From assembly GCA_028292405.1 (NCBI GenBank), contig JAQGMJ010000042.1:1-64000 (forward strand): 64,000 nucleotides of DNA, read 5' to 3'. Position numbers and translations under genes: made by a program. The stretch comes from Betaproteobacteria bacterium. GTDB lineage: Bacteria; Pseudomonadota; Gammaproteobacteria; Burkholderiales; JAEUOS01. The notes under the pieces were generated by a model. The model was given only the letters and a program-made list of their open reading frames with translations. It was not told the origin of the DNA and ran no database searches. Of this stretch, positions 9,520 to 18,159 are shown piece after piece (within the stretch, counting starts at the first letter, position 1; each line of letters begins with the position of its first letter).

Positions 9520-11157
9520 ATGGCAAACATCTACGATCAGGGCTTGCCCAAGACCCCGGCCAACCACGTGGCCCTGAGTCCGCTTTCCTTCATCGCCCGC
9601 GCCGCGGCGGTGTATCCCGCGCGCCCGGCCGTGGTTCACGGCAACGTCGCCCGCACCTGGGCGCAAACCTACGTCCGCTGCCGGCAACTGGCCTCTTCCC
9701 TCAACGCGCGAGGCGTGCTTCCGGGTGACACGGTGGCGGTGATGCTGCCGAACATCCCGGCAATGGTCGAAGCCCATTTCGGCGTGCCGATGACCGGCGC
9801 CGTGCTCAACTCCCTCAACACCCGGCTCGATGCGGCGGCCATCGCCTTTATGCTCGACCACAGCGAAACCAAAGTCGTGCTGGTGGACCGCGAATTCGCC
9901 CCGGTGATGAAAGAGGCCCTGGCGCAGGCCAAGGTAAAGCCGCTGGTGATCGACGTCGACGACCCCGAGTACAGCGGCCCGGGCGAGCGCATCGGCGCAA
10001 TCGAATACGAAGCCTTCGTTGCCTCCGGCGACCCCGCCTACGCCTGGCGCCACCCCGAAGACGAGTGGGAGGCCATCGCGCTCAACTACACCTCCGGCAC
10101 CACCGGCAATCCCAAAGGGGTGGTCACCCACCATCGCGGCGCGTACCTCAACGCCACCTCAAACGTCGTGGTCTGGACCTTGCCGCACTTCGCGGTCTAC
10201 CTCTGGACCCTGCCGATGTTCCACTGCAACGGCTGGTGCTTCCCCTGGACCCTGGCCGAAATCGCCGGCACCAACGTCTGCCTGCGCAAGGTCGAGGCGG
10301 CGAAGATTTTCGCGCTGATCCGCGAACACAAGGTGAGCCACTACTGCGGCGCGCCCATCGTCCATTCGGCGTTGATCAATGCGCCGGAGGCGATGAAGCA
10401 GGGCATCACCCACAAGGTCAGCGCCATGGTCGCCGCCGCCGCGCCGCCCGCCTCGATGATCGAGGGCATGGAAAAGCTGGGCTTCGACCTCACCCACGTC
10501 TACGGCCTCACCGAGGTCTACGGCCCCGCCGCCGTTTGCGCCCGCCACCCTGAATGGGCGCAGGCCGACATCGCCGAGCGCACCCGCCTGATGGGCCGCC
10601 AGGGCGTCGCCTATACCTTGCAGGAAGGCGTCGCCGTGTTCGACCCCGCCACCATGCAGCCGGTGCCCCTCGATGGCGAGACCATGGGCGAAATCATGTT
10701 CCGCGGCAACATCACGATGAAGGGGTATCTCAAGAATCCGCAAGCCACCGCCGAGGCCTTCGCCGGCGGCTGGTTCCGCAGCGGCGACTTAGGCGTCGCC
10801 TACCCCGACGGCTACGTGAAAATCCGCGACCGCAGCAAGGACGTGATCATCTCCGGCGGCGAAAACATTTCCTCACTTGAAGTCGAAGACGTGCTCTACC
10901 GCCTGCCGCAAATTCTTGCCTGCGCCGTGGTTGCCACACCCGACCCGAAGTGGGGCGAAACGCCCTGCGCCTTCGTCGAATTGAAAGAGGGCGCCGACCT
11001 TAGCGCCTCGCAAGTGATCGAACACTGCCGCGCCCACCTCGCGCATTTCAAGGTGCCGCGCCAGGTGCTGTTCGGCCTGCTGCCCAAGACTTCCACCGGC
11101 AAGATCCAGAAATTCGTGTTGCGCGAACGCGCCAGATCCGCCGCCGCCATCGAGTAA
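9520..11157 (+). CDS. Acyl-CoA ligase (AMP-forming; AlkK/DmdB-like)
   Basis: The 545-residue enzyme belongs to the ANL superfamily and activates a carboxylic acid to its CoA thioester via an acyl-adenylate. The P-loop YTSGTTGNPKGV is near residues 189-200. The A5 motif VYGLTEVYGP, the GWFRSGDLGV hinge region and the C-terminal PKTSTGKIQKFVLR with catalytic Lys are all present. Overall length and motifs resemble medium-chain fatty acid:CoA ligase AlkK and the methylmercaptopropionate ligase DmdB, which belong to the same subfamily. Substrate cannot be fixed from sequence. An enoyl-CoA hydratase homologue follows after 13 bases, suggesting one transcript. Confidence 0.92.
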   Translation: MANIYDQGLPKTPANHVALSPLSFIARAAAVYPARPAVVHGNVARTWAQTYVRCRQLASSLNARGVLPGDTVAVMLPNIPAMVEAHFGVPMTGAVLNSLNTRLDAAAIAFMLDHSETKVVLVDREFAPVMKEALAQAKVKPLVIDVDDPEYSGPGERIGAIEYEAFVASGDPAYAWRHPEDEWEAIALNYTSGTTGNPKGVVTHHRGAYLNATSNVVVWTLPHFAVYLWTLPMFHCNGWCFPWTLAEIAGTNVCLRKVEAAKIFALIREHKVSHYCGAPIVHSALINAPEAMKQGITHKVSAMVAAAAPPASMIEGMEKLGFDLTHVYGLTEVYGPAAVCARHPEWAQADIAERTRLMGRQGVAYTLQEGVAVFDPATMQPVPLDGETMGEIMFRGNITMKGYLKNPQATAEAFAGGWFRSGDLGVAYPDGYVKIRDRSKDVIISGGENISSLEVEDVLYRLPQILACAVVATPDPKWGETPCAFVELKEGADLSASQVIEHCRAHLAHFKVPRQVLFGLLPKTSTGKIQKFVLRERARSAAAIE

Positions 11158-11170
11158 TCCAGGAGAGACC

Positions 11171-11977
11171 ATGAACGCTCCCACCCCCACGAACGCACTC
11201 GCCGAACCCTTCGTCTTGCGCAGCGATGCTGACGGCGTCGCCACCTTGACGCTGAATCGCGGCGACCGCTTCAACCCGCTTTCCTCCGGCATGATCGCCG
11301 CGCTGATCGAAGCGCTCGACGCCATCGGTCCGGATGCGAATATCCGCGCCGTCGTCATCGCTGCAAAAGGCCGCGGTTTTTGCGCCGGCCACGACCTCAA
11401 GGAATTGCGCGCCCATCCGGACGAAGCCTGGCAGCGCGGCCTGTTCAAAGCCTGCGGCGAACTGATGCTGAAAATCGTCCGCCTGCCGCAGCCGGTGATC
11501 GCCCGCGTCCACGGCATCGCCACCGCCGCCGGTTGCCAGCTCACCGCCACCTGCGACCTCGCCGTGGCCGCCGACGACGCCCGCTTTGCTCTCCCTGGCG
11601 TCAACATCGGCCTGTTCTGCTCCACGCCCGCCGTCGGCGTCGGCCGCAACCTCAACCGCAAGCGCACCATGGAAATGCTGCTCACCGGCGACATGGTCGA
11701 TGCGCCAACCGCCCTCGATTGGGGCCTGATCAACCGCGCCGTTCCCGCCGCGCAACTCGATGCCGAGATCGCCAAGTTCACCGACGCCATCAAGTCCAAG
11801 AGCGCCGCCTCAGTCGCCCTCGGCAAGGAAGTGTTCTACCGCCAGATGGACATGGACCTGCCGCACGCCCTGGCGCTCGCCGGCGAAACCATGACCTGCA
11901 ACATGATGCTGGACGATGCCGCCGAGGGCATCGACGCCTTCATCGGCAAGCGCGCGCCGCAATGGAAGGGCCGCTAG
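11171..11977 (+). CDS. Enoyl-CoA hydratase/isomerase family protein, ECHDC3-like
   Basis: This 268-residue crotonase-fold protein has the oxyanion-hole segment GRGFCAGHDLKEL near residue 70. The second conserved segment reads TAAGCQLTATCDLAVA followed by LPGVNIGLFCSTP. That pattern is characteristic of the ECHDC3 branch. In standard hydratases the two catalytic glutamates lie in GGGCE and PEI contexts. Here they are replaced by Gln and Gly/Val, so normal water addition is doubtful. A clear AGGAGA ribosome site precedes ATG 11171. It lies in an apparent operon between the acyl-CoA ligase and the beta-propeller gene. An acyl-CoA binding or alternative crotonase reaction is possible. Confidence 0.88.
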   Translation: MNAPTPTNALAEPFVLRSDADGVATLTLNRGDRFNPLSSGMIAALIEALDAIGPDANIRAVVIAAKGRGFCAGHDLKELRAHPDEAWQRGLFKACGELMLKIVRLPQPVIARVHGIATAAGCQLTATCDLAVAADDARFALPGVNIGLFCSTPAVGVGRNLNRKRTMEMLLTGDMVDAPTALDWGLINRAVPAAQLDAEIAKFTDAIKSKSAASVALGKEVFYRQMDMDLPHALALAGETMTCNMMLDDAAEGIDAFIGKRAPQWKGR

Positions 11978-12078
11978 CCATGCCCGAGAACGACGACAGC
12001 AGCTAGACCCGCCTGCGCCCGCTGGACGCCGCCTGCGAAGACGCAGGCGTAACGCAGGCCCTCACCCCGCGCGGCGAA

Positions 12079-13023
12079 ATGCTGGTGGTGAACAAGCTCG
12101 CCGCCAAACTCGAGTTCTACCGCGTAGACATGGGTGACGAGACCCGCGAACCCCTCGCCAGCATCGACATGCCGAAATTCCCCCACGAAGTCCTGCTCTC
12201 GCGCGACCACAGACTAGCCTACGTTTCGATCTACGGCCAGGGCGTGTTCGGCAAGAACTTCGATCATCCCGGCGAAGAAATAGTGATCATCGGCCTGGAA
12301 ACCCGCACCCATATCGGCGCCATCAGCACGCTGCCCTACAAGGCCCCGCACGGCATGGCCTTCGACGCGGCAGGCATGCTCTGGGTCTCCTGCGACGTCT
12401 CCGGCGTCATCCTCGTCATCGACCCGGCCAAGCGCGAAATCCTCAAGGCCGTGCCCACCGCCAGCAACGGCACCCACTGGATCACCATCACCCCCGATGG
12501 CAAAAAACTCTACGCCAGCAACAAGACCTATCCCAATCTGGTGGTGATCGACACGCAAAAGCGCGAAGTCGCCAAGCAGATTCCGCTCGCCCCCGGCAGC
12601 GAAGGCCTGTCGCTCTCGCCCGACGGCAGCCGCCTCTACGTCACCGCGCAACGCCCGCAACAGTTTTACGTCGTCGATACGGCGAGCGACGAGGTGATCG
12701 CCACCGTGCCCATCAGCGTCTTCGCCCCGGTCGAAGAGGGCAAGAACCCGCAAAAGCGCGTCAAGGTCTCGCCCGACGGCAAGCTGCTGGTGATCAGCAA
12801 TTTTTCCAGCGGCGAAATCGCCATTGTCGATGCCGCCGACCTCTCATCGCAGCGCCTGCTCAAGGTCGAAAAAGGCCCGATGGGCATCAGCTTTGTCAGC
12901 GGCACCCGGGCCTATGTGATGAACCACGACCAGGGCTCGATCATGCTGGTCGATCTCCAAGCCGCCGCCATCCTCAGCCGCTTCGAGACTGCCGCCGGCC
13001 CGGAGACCATGGCGCTGTTCTGA
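12079..13023 (+). CDS. YVTN-type beta-propeller protein, 5' end interrupted by an in-frame TAG
   Basis: The product contains repeated beta-propeller blades with TPDGKKLYASN, SPDGSRLYVT and SPDGKLLVIS motifs, as in cytochrome-D1-like or YVTN repeat proteins that often bind ligands or partners outside the membrane. No signal peptide is visible from this start. An ATG at 11980 lies in the same frame two bases after the upstream gene and behind a GGAAGG ribosome site, but a TAG at 12004-12006 ends it after eight codons. The frame then stays open and reads blade-like sequence (LTPRGEMLVV) before ATG 12079. No ATG, GTG or TTG lies between. So the gene is probably a 5'-mutated allele, or reinitiates at 12079, or the TAG is a sequence error. 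Confidence 0.7.
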   Translation: MLVVNKLAAKLEFYRVDMGDETREPLASIDMPKFPHEVLLSRDHRLAYVSIYGQGVFGKNFDHPGEEIVIIGLETRTHIGAISTLPYKAPHGMAFDAAGMLWVSCDVSGVILVIDPAKREILKAVPTASNGTHWITITPDGKKLYASNKTYPNLVVIDTQKREVAKQIPLAPGSEGLSLSPDGSRLYVTAQRPQQFYVVDTASDEVIATVPISVFAPVEEGKNPQKRVKVSPDGKLLVISNFSSGEIAIVDAADLSSQRLLKVEKGPMGISFVSGTRAYVMNHDQGSIMLVDLQAAAILSRFETAAGPETMALF

Positions 13024-13031
13024 CAGGTTGC

Positions 13032-13691
13032 CTACGCCCGCACGGCAGCCAGCGGTTCCAGGTAACCCATCAGCACGCCCGACATCTCCTCTTCCAGCCG
13101 GTAACCCGGCAGGCGGTGGGCGAACAGGATGGTCCGCTGCAACAAGCCCTCCACCACCGTCTCGGCGGTAAACGCCGCGTGCTCCAGGCGCACCGGATCG
13201 GCGATCAAATGCGCCAGCGCCCCGCGAATCTGCTCGGCCAGCGAAAACGAAACCTGCTCGATGCGCCGCCACAGCGCCACCCGCGGCATGCCGGCGATCA
13301 GCAGGCGGTTCAGGTCCACGTTCTGGTAATGCGCCTCGATCACCGCGCGCGCGATGGTGGCGACGATCTCCTTCAGCGGCCGCCCCTGCACCGCCGCCAG
13401 GCGCTCGCGCATCACCCGCGCCATGATCTCGGTCTGGCGCTCCACCAGCGCCGCCAGCAGCGAAGCCTTGTTCGGAAAATACTCGTACAGCGAGCCGACC
13501 GACACCCCCGCCAGCTCGGCGATGCGGTTGGTGGTCGAGTTCGCGTAACCCTCCTTGACGAACACCCGCGCCGCCGCCTCGACGATGGCGTCCACCGTCA
13601 CCTGGGAGCGTTTTTGCACAGGTTCCTTGCGCGGGCGCAGGGAAGGGCGTTGTTTCGAGGGGCGGGTGGCCATGGGATCTCGTGATGACAT
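13032..13691 (-). CDS. TetR/AcrR family transcriptional regulator
   Basis: The 219-residue protein has a basic N-terminus followed by a TetR helix-turn-helix (about residues 26-72). The recognition segment reads TTNRIAELAGVSVGSLYEYF, a highly typical TetR signature. The C-terminal ligand-binding domain is helical and not diagnostic. The gene converges with the beta-propeller gene eight bases away, and the acyl-CoA ligase operon lies beyond. TetR proteins in such positions often sense acyl-CoAs and repress fatty acid degradation genes, which is an inference here. An alternative start is the Met at residue 7. No obvious operator palindrome was recognised upstream. Confidence 0.93.
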   Translation of the reverse strand: MSSRDPMATRPSKQRPSLRPRKEPVQKRSQVTVDAIVEAAARVFVKEGYANSTTNRIAELAGVSVGSLYEYFPNKASLLAALVERQTEIMARVMRERLAAVQGRPLKEIVATIARAVIEAHYQNVDLNRLLIAGMPRVALWRRIEQVSFSLAEQIRGALAHLIADPVRLEHAAFTAETVVEGLLQRTILFAHRLPGYRLEEEMSGVLMGYLEPLAAVRA

Positions 13692-13785
13692 GCTGGGTAA
13701 CGAAAGCGCGCCGAAAGTGCGCGAAGAGCGCAGCTATCATAACGAGAATCGGCGCCAGGCCGCAAAACGGCGCCGCGCACGGGTG

Positions 13786-13829
13786 CCGCGGGCGCCCGGT
13801 TTGGTTATTGTGGACTCGGGCGCCCGCGG
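13786..13829. terminator. Strong inverted repeat downstream of the deacetylase gene (possible terminator)
   Basis: A perfect 13-base stem, CCGCGGGCGCCCG at 13786-13798 and its complement at 13817-13829, flanks an 18-base loop. It lies 20 bases past the deacetylase stop codon and about 95 bases upstream of the TetR gene. No U-run follows on either strand, so it may be a rho-assisted transcript end or a processed hairpin, not a classical intrinsic terminator. Confidence 0.5.
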
Positions 13830-13848
13830 CCGGCTGGGTTAATCGTGC

Positions 13849-14616
13849 TTAACCGTTGATCTGCTTGACCTGCATATTGCCCAGGGTGACAAAGCGAAAG
13901 CCCTGTTTTTGCAGTTCGGCCAGGCCCACCGACAGGCCCTCGGCGGTGTCGCCATTCGGCTTGTTCATGTGGGCGATGATGATGTCGCCCGCCTTCACCG
14001 TCTTCATGCGCTCGATGATGGCGCCGCGCTTGAGCGTCGCGCCGGCGTCGCCGTTGACCGAGAAGCCCGCCACCTGGTAGCCCATCTCGGCAATCGCTTT
14101 CAGCGCCGCCCGGTCGTAGATCGCGGTCGCGTCGCGGTACCAGCGCGGCGCGCGGCCGGTGGCGGCGGTAATCGCCGCGGCGCCGTCACGCACCTCGCTT
14201 TGCAGGGCTTCCAGGGTGGCGTCGCCGGCAATGCCGTACACCTTGCGGCCGATGCCGATCACCGCCGGCACGTGGTTGGCGCCGTGGTCCTCGATCTCGA
14301 ACTGGTCGGCATGCGCGCGCAACAGCGCCATCGCCTCGGGGTTGCGGTCCAGCCACTTGCGGGTGGCGAAAATGCTGGCGGGAATGCGCGCGTGGATCAG
14401 GAAGTTGATCAGGTCGGCATCGAAAGCGCCACCGCAGGCGTCCAGGGTCAGGGCTACCGTCTTGCCGGCGTCCGCCGGCAGCACCAGGCGCTGGTGCACC
14501 TCGATCGGCGTGATGGCGTGCAGCAGCTCGTGCTCGGTGCCCAGGGCGATCAGCGGGCCGGCCTGCGCCTGGCCGAAGGCCAGGGCGGCAAGCAACGATG
14601 CAAAAAAGGTTTTCAT
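13849..14616 (-). CDS. Secreted polysaccharide deacetylase family protein
   Basis: The 255-residue protein starts with a signal peptide (MKTFFASLLAALAFGQAQA) and contains a NodB-homology domain of carbohydrate esterase family 4. The first motif VALTLDACGG near residues 54-63 carries the catalytic Asp and the metal-binding Asp position. The second motif appears as EDHGANHV, a variant of HSxxH. A later segment is GDIIIAHMNKPNGDTAEGL. Such enzymes remove acetyl groups from extracellular or cell-wall polysaccharides such as peptidoglycan or chitin-like polymers. The particular polymer is unknown. The gene appears monocistronic, between an FAD oxidoreductase gene and the TetR gene. Confidence 0.88.
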   Translation of the reverse strand: MKTFFASLLAALAFGQAQAGPLIALGTEHELLHAITPIEVHQRLVLPADAGKTVALTLDACGGAFDADLINFLIHARIPASIFATRKWLDRNPEAMALLRAHADQFEIEDHGANHVPAVIGIGRKVYGIAGDATLEALQSEVRDGAAAITAATGRAPRWYRDATAIYDRAALKAIAEMGYQVAGFSVNGDAGATLKRGAIIERMKTVKAGDIIIAHMNKPNGDTAEGLSVGLAELQKQGFRFVTLGNMQVKQING

Positions 14617-14710
14617 GCATCGTATAACGCACCAACCCCCGCTTCGCTTGAGCTTTTTTACACTTTTTGACTATCTGATTGTAAGGAGGTGTATCAGCCG
14701 GGACGCCGGC

Positions 14711-15886
14711 TCAGAGGATGCCGGCCTCGCGATAAGGCTCGCCGCGCTCGATGCGCGCGTAGCCGAAGCGCGAGAGGTCGATGCTGCGGAAGGCGCCGTG
14801 CACCATCAACTCCGCCAGCCCGCGCGCGGCAGCCGGCGCGTGCATCATGCCGTGGCCGGAAAAGCCGGCGATGGTCCAGAAATTCTCCGCCCGGCCGGCC
14901 CAGTTGCCGATCACCGGGTTGCCGTCCAGCTCGCACACCTCGTAAAGCCCGGACCAGGTGCGGTGGCAGCGCGCCGCCTCGAAGGGCGGAAAGCGGTGCG
15001 CGATGGCCGGCCAGACCGCGCGCTCGAAATAGTCGTGGTCCACCTCGAAGTCGAAGCCGCGCTGCTCCTCGCCATCCACCAGGCCGCCGGAAAAGCCCTG
15101 TCCTTCGGAGCGAAACGCCAGGCGCGCCATGTCCTTCACATAAGGCAGGCGCTCGATCAGGTTGCCGGCGGTGAAGTAATGCTCGAAGCGCCGTAGCGGG
15201 CTTACCGGCAGGCGCATGCCCGCCATGTCGGCAACCTGCCCGGACCATGCGCCGGCGGCGTTGACGAAATGGGTGGCGCGGATTTCGCTGCCTGAGGCGA
15301 GTTGCGCCGAGGCCAGCGCCGCGCCCTGGGCGGCCAAGCCGGTGACGCGGTCCTGGAGGAAGGTGACGCCGAGTGAGGCCGCCTTGCGCTTGAAGCCCTG
15401 CAACAGCCCGTTGGGGTCGCACCAGCCGTCGCGCGGCGAATGGCTGCCGCCGGCCAGGTCGTCCACATGCATAGAGGGAAAGCGTTCCTTCAACTGCGCC
15501 GGGCTCAAGAGCTCCACCTCGCAGCCCTGCGCCAGTTGCGCCGCGTGGCTTAGCTCCAGTATGCCCATGCCCTCCGGCGGCACGATGAACAGGTAGCCGC
15601 CTTCGACCCAGTCCACCGGCGCCTCGCGCCCTTCCACCGCCATTGCCTGGGGGAAAGCCTTGATGAATTCGATGCTCCAGTTCGACATCGCGATGTTCTC
15701 CGGACAGGAGAAAAGGCGCCGCGCCCCGCCGGAGGCGCGCAGGGTGGAGCAGAACTCGTAAGTGGGGTCGGGCTCGATCACGCAGACCTCCAGCCCCGGC
15801 GCCAGCGTCTTGAGAAAGTAGGCCGTGCTGCAGCCCATGATGCCGCCGCCGATGATGGCGGCGTCCCAGGTTTTTTGCTGCTGCAT
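14711..15886 (-). CDS. FAD-dependent oxidoreductase of the DAO (D-amino acid oxidase) family
   Basis: The 391-residue protein begins with a dinucleotide-binding motif, [19 protein letters not shown] (about residues 7-25), followed by the acidic end of the second strand. Near the C-terminus are [18 protein letters not shown] and [19 protein letters not shown], typical of DAO/glycine oxidase/sarcosine dehydrogenase-like flavoproteins that oxidise amino acids or N-methyl amino acids. The substrate is not determinable. The gene is on the opposite strand from etfB. A link with the ETF encoded next door would fit sarcosine or dimethylglycine dehydrogenases, which pass electrons to ETF, but that is inference from position only. 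Confidence 0.88.
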   Translation of the reverse strand: MQQQKTWDAAIIGGGIMGCSTAYFLKTLAPGLEVCVIEPDPTYEFCSTLRASGGARRLFSCPENIAMSNWSIEFIKAFPQAMAVEGREAPVDWVEGGYLFIVPPEGMGILELSHAAQLAQGCEVELLSPAQLKERFPSMHVDDLAGGSHSPRDGWCDPNGLLQGFKRKAASLGVTFLQDRVTGLAAQGAALASAQLASGSEIRATHFVNAAGAWSGQVADMAGMRLPVSPLRRFEHYFTAGNLIERLPYVKDMARLAFRSEGQGFSGGLVDGEEQRGFDFEVDHDYFERAVWPAIAHRFPPFEAARCHRTWSGLYEVCELDGNPVIGNWAGRAENFWTIAGFSGHGMMHAPAAARGLAELMVHGAFRSIDLSRFGYARIERGEPYREAGIL

Positions 15887-16350
15887 GGTGTGTTCCGGTG
15901 AGGTGGTCCGGCATTGTAGCCAGGGGCAAAATCAGCCACACGCGGCGCATGCTTTGCTGTATGTTTGAAGCCAGGGACCGCGCTGTTGCCGGGTGCTCGC
16001 AAGGCTGCCCGGAACCGTGGCAGCGAGCTGGAATCAAACGGCATCAGGTCGTGACCAATTGCGACCCGGCACGATTTCGCATCAGGGCTCTGGTCAACAC
16101 GAATGTAGTACCGGCAGCAATTTTTGCGAAAAATACCGCGATTTACCGTGGTCCCGCCCTCTGGGGCGCCCAGGGCGGGGCGAAACAGCCGATTTTTCTC
16201 AGGTTTTCTCAGGGTGGCGCCCTGAACCACAGTTGTGTTGCGCTGCGGCATGTTTCCGTAAATGCGGCGCATGCGGGGAATCCGAGCCGTCGCCGCGACG
16301 CAATCTTTTATAATTCGCGGGTTCGCCCACGTTCAAACTCTGCTCAAACC
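15887..16350. other. Intergenic region between divergent FAD oxidoreductase and etfB genes
   Basis: This 464-base stretch holds no convincing gene. It should contain the promoters of both divergent genes. TATAATTCGC at 16309-16318 is a good -10-like sequence about 30 bases before the etfB ATG. Its right half carries one copy of a dispersed intergenic element (16100-16240). Confidence 0.6.
16100..16240 (+). repeat. Dispersed intergenic repeat element, copy A
   Basis: In order, this segment contains a TGTAGT block, a run resembling TTTTTGCGAAAAAT, TTTACCGTGGTC (16142-16153), a hairpin with arms CCCGCCCT/AGGGCGGG (16153-16179), a 21-base block starting CTCAGG and ending GGTGGC (16198-16218), and ACCACAGTTGT. 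The same blocks in the same order occur in reverse orientation at 60582-60768, with the 21-base block identical. It also has a small inverted repeat, CAGGGTGGCGCCCTG. It does not look like coding sequence. Confidence 0.75.
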
Positions 16351-17100
16351 ATGAAAATCCTGGTACCCGTCAAGCGCGTTGTCGATTACAACGTGAAAGT
16401 GCGCGTCAAAGCCGACCAGACCGGCGTCGAAACCGCCAACGTCAAGATGTCGATGAATCCCTTCGACGAAATCGCGGTGGAAGAAGCCGTGCGCCTGAAA
16501 GAGGCGGGCATTGCCACTGAAGTCATCGCCGTCTCCTGCGGCCTGCTCTCCTGCCAGGAAACCCTGCGCACGGCGCTGGCCATCGGCGCGGACCGTGCGA
16601 TATTGGTCGAGACCGATGTGGAGTTGCAGCCGCTGGCCGTGGCCAAGCTGCTCGCCGCCGTGTTCAAGAAGGAGTCGCCCGACCTGGTGATCCTCGGCAA
16701 GCAGGCGATCGACGACGATTCGAACCAGACCGGCCAGATGCTCGGCGCCCTGCTGGGTCGCCCGCAAGCCACCTTTGCCTCCAAGGTGGTGATTGAAGGC
16801 GGCGCCGCGCAAGTCACGCGCGAAGTCGATGGCGGCCTGGAGACCATCAAGATCACCCTGCCGGCCATCGTCACCACCGACCTGCGCTTAAACGAGCCGC
16901 GCTACGTCACCCTGCCGAACATCATGAAGGCGAAGAAAAAGCCGCTGGAAAATGTGAAGCCGGCCGACCTCGGGGTGGACGTCACCCCGCGCCTGAAGAC
17001 CCTGAAAGTCACCGAGCCGCCCAAGCGCAGCGCCGGGGTCAAGGTGCCGGACGTGGCGACTCTCGTCGCCAAGCTGAAGAACGAAGCCAAGGTCATCTGA
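16351..17100 (+). CDS. etfB: Electron transfer flavoprotein beta subunit EtfB
   Basis: EtfB forms the alpha-beta heterodimeric ETF that takes electrons from acyl-CoA dehydrogenases and related flavoenzymes and passes them to ETF:quinone oxidoreductase. The 249-residue product begins [20 protein letters not shown]. It has the family motifs [34 protein letters not shown] and the C-terminal domain that docks on EtfA. Length is normal. It is followed after 31 bases by etfA on the same strand, and then by an acyl-CoA dehydrogenase gene. Confidence 0.97.
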   Translation: MKILVPVKRVVDYNVKVRVKADQTGVETANVKMSMNPFDEIAVEEAVRLKEAGIATEVIAVSCGLLSCQETLRTALAIGADRAILVETDVELQPLAVAKLLAAVFKKESPDLVILGKQAIDDDSNQTGQMLGALLGRPQATFASKVVIEGGAAQVTREVDGGLETIKITLPAIVTTDLRLNEPRYVTLPNIMKAKKKPLENVKPADLGVDVTPRLKTLKVTEPPKRSAGVKVPDVATLVAKLKNEAKVI

Positions 17101-17131
17101 CCTCCAGCCCGAACAGATTACGGATAGACAA

Positions 17132-18064
17132 ATGACCGCCCTCGTCATCGCCGAACACGACAACGCATCCATCAAGGTCGCGACCAACAACACCATCACC
17201 GCTGCCGCGAAATGCGGCGGCGAAGTGCACGTGCTGGTGGCCGGCCACAACTGCAAGGCCGCCGCCGACGCCGCCGCGCAAATCGCCGGCGTCACCAAGG
17301 TGCTGCTGGCCGACGCGCCGCAATTCGCCGACGGCCTGGCGGAAAACATCGCCGCGCAAATCGTGGCTCTCGCCGGCGCCTACAGCCACATCCTCGCGCC
17401 CGCCACCGCCGCCGGCAAGAACTACCTGCCGCGCGTCGCCGCCGTGCTCGACGTGCAGCAGGTTTCCGAAATCGTCTCGGTGGAGTCGCCCGACACCTTC
17501 GTACGCCCGATCTATGCAGGCAACGCGCTGGCGACGGTGCAATCGAGCGATGCGAAAAAAGTCATCACCGTGCGCACCACCGGCTTTGATGCCGCGCCGT
17601 CCACCGGCGGCTCGGCTGCCGTGGAAAGCGTGACGGCCGCGCCGGATGCAGGCCTCTCTTCCTTCATCGGCCGTGAAGTCGCCAAATCCGAGCGCCCGGA
17701 ACTCACCGCCGCGCGCATCATCGTCTCCGGCGGCCGCGGCATGGGCTCGGGCGAAAACTTCAAAATCCTCGAACCCCTGGCCGACAAGCTCGGCGCCGCC
17801 ATGGGTGCCTCGCGCGCCGCCGTGGACGCGGGCTTCGTGCCGAACGACTGGCAGGTCGGGCAGACCGGCAAGATCGTCGCCCCGCAACTCTACATCGCGG
17901 TGGGCATCTCCGGCGCGATCCAGCACCTGGCCGGGATGAAGGACAGCAAGACCATCGTCGCCATCAACAAGGACCCGGAAGCGCCGATTTTCAGCGTCGC
18001 CGACTACGGCATCGTCGGTGATTTGTTCACCATCGTGCCGGAGCTGGTCAAAGAACTCGGGTAA
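17132..18064 (+). CDS. etfA: Electron transfer flavoprotein alpha subunit EtfA
   Basis: The 310-residue subunit carries the redox FAD of ETF. The C-terminal FAD-binding domain is clear. It has [36 protein letters not shown] around residues 193-230, [25 protein letters not shown], and [22 protein letters not shown] near the end. The N-terminal domain begins [15 protein letters not shown]. The gene follows etfB closely and is followed by a strong intrinsic terminator, so etfBA forms a two-gene operon. Confidence 0.97.
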   Translation: MTALVIAEHDNASIKVATNNTITAAAKCGGEVHVLVAGHNCKAAADAAAQIAGVTKVLLADAPQFADGLAENIAAQIVALAGAYSHILAPATAAGKNYLPRVAAVLDVQQVSEIVSVESPDTFVRPIYAGNALATVQSSDAKKVITVRTTGFDAAPSTGGSAAVESVTAAPDAGLSSFIGREVAKSERPELTAARIIVSGGRGMGSGENFKILEPLADKLGAAMGASRAAVDAGFVPNDWQVGQTGKIVAPQLYIAVGISGAIQHLAGMKDSKTIVAINKDPEAPIFSVADYGIVGDLFTIVPELVKELG

Positions 18065-18081
18065 CCAAAACGTGTAAAGCG

Positions 18082-18117
18082 AAAGCGCCGCCACCTTAAC
18101 CGGGGCGGCGCTTTTTC
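18082..18117 (+). terminator. Intrinsic terminator after etfA
   Basis: An 11-base perfect stem (AAAGCGCCGCC at 18082-18092 with GGCGGCGCTTT at 18104-18114) encloses an 11-base loop and runs into a T5 tract at 18112-18116. It lies 18 bases beyond the etfA stop and separates etfBA from the acyl-CoA dehydrogenase gene. Confidence 0.9.
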
Positions 18118-18159
18118 ATCGCGGCATGGTTTGGCCGTGGATGAAATCAGGAGAAGACA

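Noticed and set aside
14681-14692. Perfect AAGGAGGT ribosome-site-like sequence on the plus strand followed by GTG
   Set aside because: The downstream frame is antisense to the FAD oxidoreductase and has a shadow-type Arg-rich translation; no gene is supported.
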